Source: Chondrilla cf. caribensis (taxonomy: Eukaryota; Porifera; Demospongiae; Chondrillida; Chondrillidae). Taken from it: a stretch of DNA of 64,000 bases. The stretch's first letter is position 1, and every line of letters starts with the position of its first letter. The notes beneath the pieces were generated by a model, which saw nothing but the letters and a program-made list of their open reading frames with translations, made no database searches and was not told the origin of the DNA. Positions 15,348 to 27,029 of this stretch are shown one piece after another. The position numbers and the translations under genes are program-made. The DNA lies in contig OZ026556.1 of NCBI GenBank assembly GCA_964020155.1, positions 1,477,501 to 1,541,500 on the forward strand, in the 5' to 3' direction.

Positions 15348-18300
15348 CGTACATTGAAAAAAATATTAAGCACCTTCGAATGTAGATGAAGTTACGGGCC
15401 ACCTATTGAGATGGGAATTGTTTCAGAAGTTAGTTTACGTTCCCAACTAGGTCTGTCTAAAGTATGAAGTTGACACGCCCCCTCCCTCATGAGCTATGCA
15501 AGAAGGTGCTTAGCATTTTCTCTCCTATACTCTCCCATACATTGAAATAATACTAAGTACCTTTGAATGTAGCTGGGGTTACGAGTTAGCTATTGCGATT
15601 GAAATTGTTTCAGAAGTTAGTTCACATCCCCAGCTAGGTCTGTCTGAAATATCAAGTTGACACGCCCCCTCCCTCATGAGCTATGCAAAAAGGTGCTTAG
15701 CGTTTTCTCTCCTATACTCTCCCATACATTGAAAAAATATTAAGCACCTTCGAATGTAGCTGGGGTTACGGGCCACCTATTGAGATGGGAATTGTTTCAG
15801 AAGTCAGTTCACGTTCCAAGGTAGGTCTGTCTAAAGTATCAAGTTGACACGCCCCCTCCCCCATGAGCTATGCAAAAAGGTGCTTAGCGTTTTCTCTCCT
15901 ATACTCTCCCATACATTGAAAAAATATTAAGCACCTTCGAATGTAGCTGGGGTTACGAGTTAGCTATTGCAATGGGAATAGTTTCAGAAGTTTGTTCATG
16001 TCCAAAGCTAGGTCTGTCTAAAGTATCAAGTTGACACGCCCCCTCCCTCATGAGCTATGCAAAAAGGTGCTTAGCGTTTTCTCTCCCATACATTGAAAAA
16101 ATATTAAGCACCTTCGAATGTAGCTGAGGTGACGAGTTAGCTATTGCGATTGGAATTGTTTCAGAAGTTAGTTCACGTCCAAAGCTAGGTCTGTCTAAAG
16201 TATCAAGTTGACACGTCCCCTCCCTCATGAGCTATGCAAAAAGGTGCTTAGGGTTTTCTCTCCTATACGTACTCTCCCATACATTGAAAAAAATATTAAG
16301 CACCTTCGAATGTAGATGAAGTTATTGGCCATCTATTGAGATGGGAATTGTTTCAGAAGTTAGTTCATGTCCCCAGCTAGGTGTGTTTAAAATATCATGT
16401 TGACACGCCCCCTCCCCCTTCAGCTATGCAAAAAGGTGCTTAGCGTTTTCTCTCCTATACTCACACATACATTGAAAATATATTAAGCACCTTTGAATGT
16501 AGCTGGAGTTACATGCTATCTATTGAGATGGGAATTGTTTCAGAAGTTAGTTCATGTCCCCAGCTAGGTCTGTCTAAAATATCAAGTTGACAGAACCCCT
16601 CCCCTATGAGCTATCCAAAAAGGGGCTTAGTGTTTTTCTCCTATGCTCTCCCATACATTGATAATATATTAAGCACCTTCGAAAGTAGCTGGAGTTATGT
16701 GCCATCTATTGAGATGGGAATTGTTTCAGAAGTTAGTTCACATCGTTAGCTAGATGTATCTAAAACATCAGGTTGACACGCCCCTCCCCCTTCAGCTATG
16801 CAAAAAGGTGCTTAGCGTTTTCTCTCTTATACTCTCCCATACATTGAAAATATATTAAGCACCTTCGAATGTAGCTGAGGTTACGGGCCGCCTATTGAGA
16901 TAGGAATAGTTTCAGAAGTTAGTTCATGTCCCCAGCTAGGTCTGTCTAAAGTATCAAGTTGACACGCCCCCTCCCCTATGAGCTATGCAAAAAGGTGCTT
17001 AGCGTGTTTTCTCCTATATTCGCACATACATTAAAAATATATTAAACACCTTCAAATGTAGCTGGAGTTACGTGCCATCTATTGAGATGGGAATTGTTTC
17101 AGAAGTTAGTTCATGTCCCCAGCTAGGTCTGTCTAAAATATCAAATTGACACGCCCCCTCCCCTATGAGCTATGCAAAAAGGTGCTTAGCGTTTTCTCTC
17201 CTATACTCGCAAATACATTGAAAAAAAATTAAGCACCTTTGAATGTAGCTGGAGTTACATGCTATCTATTGAGATGGGAATTGTTTCAGAAGTTAGTTCA
17301 TGTCCCCAGCTAGGTCCGTCTAAAATATCAAATTGACACGCCCCCTCGCCTATGAGCTATGCAAAAAGGTGCTTAGCGTGTTTTCTCTTATACTCGCACA
17401 TACATTAAAAATATATTAAACACCTTTGAATGTAGCTGGAGTTACGTGCCACCTATTGAGATGGGAATTGTTTCAGAAGTTAGTTCACGTCATCAGCTAG
17501 GTCCATCTAAAACATCAAGTTGACACGCGCCCTCCCCCTTCAGCTATGCAAAAAGGTGCTTAGCGTTTTTTCTCCTATACTCTCCCATACATTGATAATA
17601 TATTAAGCACCTTCGAATGTAGCTGGAGTTACGGGACGCCTATTGAGATGGGAATTGTTTCAGAAGTTAGATTACGTCCCCAGCTAAATCTGTCTAAAAT
17701 ATCATGTTGACACGCCCCTTCCTCCATGAGCTATGCAAAAAGGTGCTTAGTTTTTCTCTCCTATACTCTCCCATACATTGAAAATATATTAAGCAGCTTT
17801 AAATGTAGCTGGAGTTACGGGACGCCTATTGAGATGGGAATTGTTTCAGAAGTTAGATTACGTCCCCTGCTAGGTCTGTCTAAAATATCAAGTTGATACG
17901 ACCCCTCCCCTATGAGCTATCCAAAAAGGGGCTTAGTGTTTTTCTCCTATACTCGCTCATACATTAAAAATATATTAAGCACCTTCAAATGTAGCTGGTG
18001 TTACGTGCCACCTATTGAGATGGGCATTGTTTCAGAAGTTAGTTCACATCTTCAGCTAGGTCTGCCTAAAACATCAAGTTGACACGCGCCCTCACCCTTC
18101 AGCTATGCAAAAAGGTGCTTAGTGTTTTCTCTCCTATACTCTCCCATACATTAAAAGTATATTAAGCACCTTCGAATGTAGCTGGAGTTACGGGACGCCT
18201 ATTGAGATGGGAATTGTTTCAGAAGTTAGATTACGTCCCCAGCTAGGTCTGTCTAAAATATCATGTTGACACGCCCCCTCCTCCATGAGCTATACAAAAG

Positions 18301-18390
18301 GTGCTTAGTTTTTCTCTCCAATACTCTCCCATACATTGAAAATATATTAAGCACCTTTGAATGTAGCTGGGGTTACGAGTTAGCTACATT
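15348..18390 (-). repeat. ~187-bp satellite array, inverted, about 16 diverged units
   Basis: Same satellite in reverse orientation (units read CTCTCCCATACATTGAA ... TTAAGCACCTTCGAATGTAGC ... GACACGCCCCCTCC). Units here differ much more from each other than in the plus block. The flip at 15340-15355 is centred on the perfect 16-bp palindrome CAATGTACGTACATTG. Confidence 0.95.
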
Positions 18391-19146
18391 TATGTAATTA
18401 TTGGACATTTACTCTTTGTTATCGATACCAAATCACACATACAATGAGTACTCTTGCAGCATGTACATACGCAAGTTGTGCATTATGCAGAATGTGATAA
18501 TAATAGATCATGTTTAACAGTAAATTGACATTATACAATCAGGTATAATAAAGCATTGCCGATATAAATTATTTATTAGAATGTCACACTGTAGCTGCAG
18601 ATTCATACATGGCCCACTTCAATTGCAAAAAGAGGTTCCCTTATGCTGCTTTGCCAGGAGGTCCACTGCACCAAAAGAATTGTCACAAATTATGATACTC
18701 CGGCTACATAATAGTATTATAACCAATAATGTATGTACTACACACACTCATGCTCATGCACAATAATATATGCACAGACTCATACTTGCATCCATATGTA
18801 CACACATGCACATACATGCACTCACACACATATATCATGCATACATATGTATGGTAATGCACCAAATGGAGTCAGTGATGTTAAAATGCATGCTATATCA
18901 TTGTGTTTACCATCATAGTAGACATTTACAAACATCATTGTATATACAAGTATACATATCAAAATTAATAACACAAATACTGATGCATGTACACTCTCCT
19001 GTATCTACTATGGAGCTGGTGGTGAATAGCTAGTTAAATTTATTACTGGTCACCACAGATCCACCAGTATCCATGTGATAGCAAGATGTGCCATACACAC
19101 ACATTCAGGAACACATGAATGCAGGCAGGCAGTCAGGCAAGCAGGC

Positions 19147-19244
<98 letters not shown>

Positions 19245-19470
19245 CTTCCACACAACACACATGCACATGCACATCTAACAGCACATGCACATGCACATCC
19301 ATACACATAATACATAGATATTACAGCCTGAATGGAAACGGTATACATGTTTGTTTACAGTTTGGAACATGATTGTTTGAAGTTTGGAACATGATTGTTT
19401 ATAGTTTGAAACATGTATGTTTATAGTTTGAAACATATGTTTATTTAGAAATGGGATGTTTGTTTAGTGT
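18391..19470. other. Intergenic, microsatellite-rich, no gene seen
   Basis: Holds scattered CA/ATGC tracts (18740-18850), a (CA)n tract at 19147-19243 and a short ~24-bp tandem repeat around GTTTGGAACATGATTGTTT (19346-19440). No coding exon recognised. Confidence 0.6.
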
Positions 19471-20120
19471 TCAGAGCATGTTGTGAGAAAGTGACAATCA
19501 TGGCTAGAGTCAAGCGTCTGCTATTGCTGGCGCCTAGGGTCTGGCACAACATCACATAGCACCGGTCAAATCAATATTCATCGTTTGGGAACCGCCAAAA
19601 CCTCGAACCTCGAGCTATAAAAGATCACGTCGCGTCCATTTTCTTCGTGAGTAGATCCGTGTTGGGGAAGCTGCAGATGCTGGAGGATTCGAATTGGAGG
19701 GGGTGCCCCGAGCGCAAGCGTGGTTAGCTGTTCTACCCTCTCCTTCTTCGGTTCGCTGTTAGATCACGCATGGAGTTCACACGTCCCGGTCTCCTGTGAG
19801 TCGTCGGGTCTCTCGAGTGTTCTCGGACGAGGTTTGGGCGTCCGTCCTCTTCGGAGGCGGGCGGTGCCTGGGATCATGGTCGGCTAGTCTCCCCTAGGGG
19901 TCCTGTAAGTAGATTCCTACGAAGGCTATGTTGTCGGAACCACACGGCTCTCTGCTCACCACCCTTTTTCCTTTATTATTGCCTTCGGGCGCACGTAAGT
20001 TAGGCCGTGCCATGCATTACCTTTACGCTGCATACACTTTACTATGCACACACTGCGCCTTGCACACACCCTCCTATGCACACAGCATGCGCATGCGGCT
20101 ATAGTAGGGTCCAGACATGC
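19471..20120 (+). other. GC-rich promoter-like block with TATA box, no coding exon seen
   Basis: Base composition changes abruptly to CpG-rich. CTATAAAAG at 19616-19624 is followed by a C/G-rich leader carrying several donor-like sites (CGTGAGTAG ~19649, TGTGAGTCG ~19795, TGTAAGTAG ~19905, CGTAAGTTAG ~19995). It could be the promoter/leader of a retroelement (LTR) or of a non-coding transcript. I find no reading frame with recognisable content in the following 600 bp. Confidence 0.3.
20005..20120 (+). repeat. ~110-bp direct repeat, copy 1
   Basis: Shares TGCATACACTTT, CACACTGCGCCTTGCACACA and GGGTCCA..ACATGC with 21018-21133, about 1 kb downstream in the same orientation. May be terminal repeats or fragments of one element. 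Confidence 0.6.
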
Positions 20121-21017
20121 TACACTAGTTTAGGTTTTGGGCCCTACCGGGGAGTCTCTTGTCATCGCGTTGAGGAAGCTGCTGCGCTGTTTGATGTGTG
20201 TCCTGCCGGCCTGACTCTGATGATTACCGATGTGAAGTCAGCTCATCTGTCTTCTGGTTCGTGGATTGGTGGTAAATCCGTGATTCTTGGGTCTCCGGGC
20301 CCATGAAGCTATCAAGTCACAAAGGACCACATCGGTGACTGGCGTCCGTGATACTCGGTGTGCCAGACGTAAAAGATCGCGGCTCTGAAATCTGGACCTC
20401 CCGAGAAGCCAGTCCACCACCTTATATCATGGGATGATGGCTTGATGTTGACTACACGCGAGATGACATCAACAGCTGAGGCGTGGTGGCAAGTGGCATG
20501 TTCTCCTTGGCCACGGGGCATGAAGCACCTCCCCGTCCTCGTCGGATGCCCTGGGCACGCGTAAAGTGTGGCAGAGAGAGGTGCAAGTTTGAATGAGAGG
20601 ACATGGAAGATGTGTAACTTATCGGACTTCAATTGCAAAGAAACATTAATTTTATTATACATACTATCTTATGTATAGCATATTGTACGTAAAGCATAAC
20701 TGTTTCCTTGAATCCATACCATCAATTGTTATAATTTTAAATGCTTGACATACACTGTATGTGCATTTATTTATAATAATGAAATGACATTGCATGTTAT
20801 ATGTAACAATACAATCATTAGATAATATTGTGTGATTTACTTAATATAACCAGCACTAGCACCATGTACAGCATAAATGTGTGCATTGAGATTATTAGAT
20901 ATTTTTATATAAGTGAATCGAATAATATAATATATAGTTATATTGTAAGTTTCAGTGATTGCATATAAATAGGATTGAAGATGTTACTTCTGGACAATTC
21001 CAAATGAGACAAATGCC
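20121..21017. other. Unassigned region between direct repeats
   Basis: 20121-20660 is GC-richer with short open frames on both strands that I do not recognise. 20661-21017 is AT-rich. Possibly the body of a decayed element bounded by the repeats at 20005 and 21018. Confidence 0.35.
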
Positions 21018-21133
21018 ACTACCTTTACACTGCATACACTTTGCTATATTATACACACTGCGCCTTGCACACACCCTCCCAAGCACACACTATGCACATG
21101 TGGCACAGGTGGGGTCCAATACATGCAAGAGTA
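21018..21133 (+). repeat. ~110-bp direct repeat, copy 2
   Basis: Second copy of the sequence at 20005-20120, with small indels (for example an added TTATA). Followed by AT-rich sequence to the isolated satellite unit at 21340. Confidence 0.6.
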
Positions 21134-21339
21134 ACTGTTTCTTTTTGCTTATTATATCAATCAATCAATCGATCAATAATTATTGAGTGCACCACACCAG
21201 AAGGTGCTAGGACTTACCAATGGTCAACGTCAAAACACATACGACATCAGAACTAACTACTGAGTTTCTAGTACACACAAAATCCATCTGTCTGGCACAC
21301 CACGTTATATACTAAGATGGGTTAAAATATTTCTCTTTG

Positions 21340-21513
21340 AAAAATATTAAGCACCTTCGAATGTAGCTGGGTTTACGGGCCACCTATTGAGATGGAAATT
21401 GTTTCAGAAGGTAGTTCACATCTCCACCTAGGTCTGTCTAAAATATCAAGTTGACATGCCCCCTCACCCGGGAGTTATGCAAAAAGGTGCTGAGTAATTT
21501 CTCTCCTATACTA
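21340..21513 (-). repeat. Isolated single ~187-bp satellite unit, inverted
   Basis: One diverged unit (TTAAGCACCTTCGAATGTAGC ... AAAGGTGCTGAG ... CTCTCCTATACT) outside the main arrays, directly left of the TIR element. Confidence 0.85.
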
Positions 21514-21876
21514 GTTCCAGAGGTGTGTCTGTGGACAGGACAGTGTGTACACTGTAAAAAATTGGGTGTTTGGTTGACACCCCTAGGGGTGTTGGGATTA
21601 ATGTTTAAGATTAACACCCCAGGGGTGTTATAGAAGAGTGTTACAGTAACTCCTTCTCTGGAGGGTGTTATTACTACCCCATGAAGGGTGTTATTGCTAC
21701 CCTGTGAAGGGTGCTATTGCTACCCTGTGAAGGGTGTTATTGTAACTCCAATGCAGGAGTGTTATTGCTACACCTGTATAATAATTTATATGCATATAGT
21801 CTTATTATTCACTGATGCTCAAATAATTTGATGAAATACAAATAACATTATTATGAACATACACTAGAATAATGAT

Positions 21877-23443
21877 TTACATGTCTTTAAAAGATGAAAG
21901 TAGTCTTGGGATAATAGGTGGCATTGGCATTGATGGTGTGACTTGAAAAATGTACTGTTCTAAAAAATAATAAAAAGGTACGAGAGACAATGGATATGAT
22001 AGATTGAAACAATAAAAAGACGAGAAAAGATGTACCAAAGATAACATGGTGTTGTCATCCGGAAAGTATGGCCTCCTTTCAATAGCCACAACAAACTGTG
22101 TGCCAACACAGCACAAATATGGCTCGTTTTGTCGTCTCTTCCTCAATATGTCTTCAAGGTTTTCCTCATTCTGAGCATAAATCAATAAAAAATCACCTTA
22201 TGCACGTCCTTACTGTTTAACATGATGATACAATATATGCCTACAACGATGCCAAAAGCGATGACAACATTGCTCAACTCACTAACCTCAGCTCTGAGTA
22301 CAATTGTTGACTTTGATTTGGGACAAAAGAGTTTCTGTCCCAACTCCAGGAAGCACACCACCTTTAAGTCTATATGTATTCAAAGAATAATGTTATTATA
22401 AGTGTAAGTATTGCATCAACATCACAATTTACAAAATTATAACCATGATATGCATGTCTCAGTTACACATATACAAGCAACTTCATGAATATTATAGTAT
22501 TAACTTAAAGGTAAGTTCCTAATAAATTAGTATGCAACATGAATACAGTTATACTAACCATCACTGTCCAGTACATCAAATTGTGATTGACACTGTGATT
22601 TGCTCTGAATGTTGAGCAATTTCTCAAATTTCACAACCCACTCCAGGATGCAGTCAAAGTCAATAGCAATATTACCGTCCAGATATTTGTCGGTTTGCTC
22701 CCCAAGTAGAAACTTCATTGTAGGTGTAGAGAATGAGGCAGGCTCTGGAATGACAAAATTCTTTATCCATCTTTGGACAACATGTAAAGTTGGTGTTTGG
22801 GATGTTGTTGGAGCCTACATTTGGATGGGATCACAGTGCATAATAATAATTACACTATAATGATCAGATAAGTATAGGTAGCACAATACAAATAAAAGAG
22901 TTGGAAGGAGGTGAGCACTTATTGTTTGCTGCTCTCACTGGTGTATATATATTATCCCAGCCAATTGAAAAAGCCAAAATAGGAGGGGTATCATAGACCG
23001 GTCTAATGCAACAATGTAAGTAAGCGTTAGACTTAATGCCCACTAACATTAGTAAACAGAAGACGCCAAACTTCGTACCGACCCGATAAATGTAGATCAG
23101 AAATGGCCGTTCAGCTGGAGATTCAACTTAACCACTAACATTGACAGCAACCAGTATTAAAAGATGACTCAGATTCTTTAAAAGTTGTGCGCTTTAGTGA
23201 ACTTACTTGTTGAGATGGACTCGATCTGGCCATGGACTTCTTCAAAAACGCCCGAACAGAAAGTCGGTCGCCCAAAATGGGGAATATTTCCTTGGCTTCC
23301 TCATCTGTAAGCTGTAGCAGTCCGATTCCATTCACACCATTGTCTCGAAGAATAGTTGCTACACGTTCTCCGACTTCCATCAATATGATTTCGAACAATT
23401 CGTCAGTATTTAACGGTGTAATATCCCTTCCAATTCGTTCCAT
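21877..23443 (-). CDS. SAM-domain protein of the TIR element (SAMD3-like)
   Basis: First exon 23207-23443 (ATG at 23443) encodes a compact SAM-like helical domain (ELFEIILMEVGERVATILRD, then GIGLLQLTDEEAKEIFPILG, then LSVRAFLKK). Downstream pieces in compatible frames: about 22864-23129, about 22565-22818 (KFLLGEQTDKYLDG, DFDCILEWVVKFEKLL), about 22310-22372 (VCFLELGQKLFCPKSKS, ending RAE before a GTTAGT donor) and the last exon 21877-22166 (ENLEDILRKRRQNEPYLCCV ... FNLSYPLSLVPFYYFLEQ ... PPIIPRLLSSF). The end resembles the C-terminus of proteins often labelled sterile alpha motif domain-containing protein 3-like in animal genomes. Internal exon boundaries are approximate and the 22.9-kb exon may be mis-framed. 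Function unknown; probably element-encoded. Confidence 0.5.
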
Positions 23444-23617
23444 TTCCTCTCCTTCACAGGTCGCAAAATGAACTCGCGTTGCAGCTGTTCACTACGTAGT
23501 CTACGTATATGGCAATATTATGACGTCGCGTCACATGCACCTTAAAATAGCACTTCAACACAATGACGTCACATAGCAAAAAGCAAATCATCCTAAAATA
23601 TAAAAGCAGCTGACTAA
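23444..23617. promoter_or_regulatory. Shared promoter of the element's divergent gene pair
   Basis: 174 bp between the SAM-gene ATG (23443, minus) and the C2H2 ATG (23618, plus). Includes TATAAAAG at 23599-23606, which is too close to the plus ATG to drive it from a standard +1. Repeated GACGTCA-type sites (23521-23571) are CRE-like palindromes. Confidence 0.45.
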
Positions 23618-23839
23618 ATGTCCTCGATTTCAAGTTCTCTTGCTTGTCCTCTGTGTTCTAGTCTCAACCTAGGAAATGTCTCCAGCCTCTTATCACACAT
23701 GAGACTTGCTCATTTGATGGACAAGGTGTTCCAATGTAACCTGCAAGGATGTCAAAGAATATTTAAAAATTTCTACACTTTTAGGAGCCATGTGTATGCC
23801 ATGCACAACCTTTCACGAGAGTTCACAACACCCATCTAA
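23618..23839 (+). CDS. Short C2H2 zinc-finger protein of the TIR element
   Basis: 73-aa frame from ATG 23618 with two zinc-finger-like units: CPLCSSLNLGNVSSLLSHMRLAH and CNLQGCQRIFKNF..FRSHVYAMH (C-x2-C...H-x4-H and C-x4-C...H-x4-H). It is divergent from the SAM gene. The frame stops at 23839; a donor further upstream could extend it by splicing, but I cannot place further exons before the right terminus. It may be a DNA-binding partner needed for element mobility or regulation (inference). Confidence 0.5.
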   Translation: MSSISSSLACPLCSSLNLGNVSSLLSHMRLAHLMDKVFQCNLQGCQRIFKNFYTFRSHVYAMHNLSREFTTPI

Positions 23840-24319
23840 CGTGACTATGGTAGAAGCAATCTAAATATGCACCAGTAGCTATAGCCATGCATGCACGGTA
23901 AATCTCAACATGGTCTTCATTGTGGCAGAAAAAGTTGATTACTCTGAGCTAAAACACCGCTACAATGAGTAAATAGCATACTAACCTCACAGAACTTTGA
24001 CAAAGAAAAGTACGTGCCTTTGTCCAGCCTCTGAACGACTCCTCGGAACCATAGAACATAGACTCTAAACATCAGCATGTGGCCACTACAGTATTTCTCA
24101 GTAAAACCTAGTATAACTACGTATTGTTTCTGTACATTCTTCCTGTATGTATGCAATAACGGTGTTGCGATAACACCCCCTTTTTCTAAGGGTGTTGGAT
24201 TGACCCCAAAGGTGCTGACAGAGCATGGGGTGTTGTGGATACACCCTGAGCTGTTATCACAACGGGTGTTAAATGTAGTAGGGGGTGTTACTTCAACACC
24301 CCATTTTTTACAGTGTATG

Positions 24320-24899
24320 CATCTGAAACTGTGTTGGTGAGTTTGGCATGGACACTGTGCAGCCTTTAGTGACCAGTAATGGAATGTGAAATTACCTGCG
24401 TGATCACCTCAAGGTATATTACACATATATTGGAGTGTACATACAAAAGTATATGCAATATTATATGTGCCATATGGACGAACACCTGGGAGAATTTTCG
24501 ATCCCCAACAAAATGTATCATTTTGTTCAATAGGCCTATAGCACACTCAACACGAACTGTATACATCCGAAATTGTGTTGGTGAGTTTGGTATGGACAAT
24601 GGGTAGCCCTTGGGGACCAGCAAAGGAATGTGAAATTACCTGCGTGATCACCACAAGGCATATTACGCTTATATTTGAATGTACATACAAAAGTATATGC
24701 AGTATTATATGTGGCATATGGGCACTGGAAAGAAATTTTATTCAACAACAACACATATCATTTTGTTATCAGAAGGACTGTACTAGTTCCAGGAGTGTGT
24801 CCATGCATTTGTTTCAGATCTATGATGCATTATGTGCACATAGGAGAGGCCACGGTGACAGCAATAAAATTTGACATTTTTTGCTTGTCACCGCGAGAC
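24320..24899 (+). repeat. Dispersed repeat B (satellite-border family), two partial units
   Basis: Two tandem diverged units with ACCAGxAAxGGAATGTGAAATT, CCTGCGTGATCACC, GAATGTACATACAAAAGTAT and TTGTCACC..GAGACC. It passes directly into satellite at 24900. Related copies at 27900-28560, 54530-55019 and 56690-56950. Confidence 0.8.
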
Positions 24900-25671
24900 C
24901 TATACTCTCCCATACATTGAAAATATATCAAGCACCTTCGAATGTAGCTGGAGTTACAGGCCACATATCGAGATGGAAAGTGTTTCTGAAGCTAGTTCAC
25001 ATCCCTGACAAGATCTGTCTAAAATATCAAGTTGAATTCCCCCCTCCCCCATGAGGTATACAAAAAAGTTGCTTTAGGTCTGTCTAAAATATAAAGTTAA
25101 CACGCAACCTCCCCCTTTAGCTATGCAAAAAGGTGCTTAGCGTTTTCTCTCCTATCCTCGCACATACATTTAAAATATATTAAGCACCTTCGAATGTAGC
25201 TTGGGTTATGGGCCACCTAATGAGATGAGAGTTATTTCAGAAGTTAGTTCACATCTTCAGCTAGGTCTGTCTAAAATATAAAGTTAACACGCCACCTCCC
25301 CCTTAAGCCTTGCAAAAAGGTGCTTAGCGTTTTCTCTCCTATACTCTCCCATACATTGAAAATACATTAAGCACCTTCGAATGTAGCTGGGGTTACGGGC
25401 CACCTAATGAAATGGGAATTGTTGCAGAAGTTAGTTCACATCTTCAGCTAGGTCTGTCTAAAATATAAAGTTAACACACCACCTCCCCCTTTATCTATGC
25501 AAACAGGTGCTTAGCGTTTTCTCTCTTATACTCTCCCATACATTGAAAATATATTAAGCACCTTCGAATGTAGCTGGAGTTACGTGCCACCTAATGAGAT
25601 GGGAATTGTTGCAGAAGTTAGTTCACATCTTCAGCTAGGTCTGTCTAAAATATAAAGTTAACACGCAACCT
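24900..25671 (-). repeat. ~187-bp satellite array, inverted, about 4 units
   Basis: Diverged minus-orientation units, one with an internal deletion near 25070. Ends mid-unit at about 25670, where the sequence switches to plus-orientation units. Confidence 0.9.
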
Positions 25672-27020
25672 ATAACAATTCCCATCTCAATAGGAGGCTC
25701 GTAACTCCAGCTACATTGGAAGGTGCTTAACATGTTTTCAATGTACATATGGGAGAGTATAGGAGAGAAAACATTAAGCACCTTTTTGCATAGCTCATGG
25801 GGGAGGGGGCATGTCAACGTGATACTTCAGGCAGACCTAGTTGGGGACGTCAACTAACTTCTATAACAATTCCCATCTCAATAGGTGGCTCGTAACTCCA
25901 GCTACATTGGAAGGTGCTTAACATGTTTTCAATGTATGGGAGAGTATAGGAGAGAAAACGTTAAGCACCTTTTTGCATAGCTCATGGGGGAGGGGGCATG
26001 TCAACGTGATATTTTAGGCAGACCTAGTTGGGGACGTCAACTAACTTCTATAACAATTCCCATCTCAATAGGAGGCTCGTAACTCCAGCTACATTGGAAG
26101 GTGCTTAACATGTTTTCAATGTATGGGAGAGTATAGGAGAGAAAACATTAAGCACCTTTTTGCATAGCTCATGGGGGAGGGGGCATGTCAACGTGATATT
26201 TTAGGCAGACCTAGTTGGGGACGTCAACTAACTTCTATAACAATTCCCATCTCAATAGGTGGCTCGTAACTCCAGCTACATTGGAAGGTGCTTAACATGT
26301 TTTCAATGTACGTATGGGAGAGTATAGGAGAGAAAACGTTAAGCACCTTTTTGCATAGCTCATGGGGGAGGGGGCATATCAACGTGATACTTCAGGCAGA
26401 CCTAGTTGGGGACGTCAACTAACTTCTATAACAATTCCCATCTCAATAGGAGGCTCGTAACTCCAGCTACATTGGAAGGTGCTTAACATGTTTTCAATGT
26501 ATGGGAGAGTATAGGAGAGAAAACATTAAGCACCTTTTTGCATAGCTCATGGGGGAGGGGGCATGTCAACGTGATATTTTAGGCAGACCTAGTTGGGGAC
26601 GTCAACTAACTTCTATAACAATTCCCATCTCAATAGGAGGCTCGTAACTCCAGCTACATTGGAAGGTGCTTAACATGTTTTCAATGTATGGGAGAGTATA
26701 GGAGAGAAAACGTTAAGCACCTTTTTGCATAGCTCATGGGGGAGGGGGCATGTCAACGTGATATTTTAGGCAGACCTAGTTGGGGACGTCAACTAACTTC
26801 TATAACAATTCCCATCTCAATAGGAGGCTCGTAACTCCAGCTACATTGGAAGGTGCTTAACATGTTTTCAATGTATGGGAGAGTATAGGAGAGAAAACAT
26901 TAAGCACCTTTTTGCATAGCTCATGGGGGAGGGGGCATGTCAACGTGATATTTTAGGCAGACCTAGTTGGGGACGTCAACTAACTTCTATAACAATTCCC
27001 ATCTCAATAGGTGGCTCGTA
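25672..27020 (+). repeat. ~187-bp satellite array, plus orientation, about 7 units
   Basis: Homogeneous plus-orientation units, nearly identical to those at 13660-15347. Two junctions carry small ACGT/ACAT insertions (25744, 26312). Ends at GGTGGCTCGTAA, joined directly to the retrotransposon remnant. Confidence 0.95.
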
Positions 27021-27029
27021 AGCTCTATC

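Larger units (their letters stand above)
21550..24315. mobile_element. 2.8-kb TIR element carrying a divergent SAM / C2H2 gene pair
   Basis: The left end CACTGTAAAAAATTGGGTGTT matches in inverse the right end AACACCCCATTTTTTACAGTG; TA lies outside both ends. Both ends continue with clusters of GGTGTTA / TAACACC subterminal repeats. Inside are two divergent genes, a five-or-so-exon SAM-domain gene (-) and a short C2H2 zinc-finger gene (+). No recognised transposase motif. Termini of CACTG type occur in CMC (CACTA/Chapaev) elements and a TA target in Tc1/mariner, so I leave the superfamily open. It has landed inside the dispersed repeat that borders the satellite. Confidence 0.75.

Noticed and set aside
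13660..18390. Satellite as a CRISPR array or protein-coding tandem gene
   Set aside because: 187-bp head-to-tail units with no variable spacers and no conserved reading frame.
20007..20662. Protein-coding exons in the GC-rich block
   Set aside because: Short overlapping frames on both strands with no recognised motif and no supporting splice pattern.
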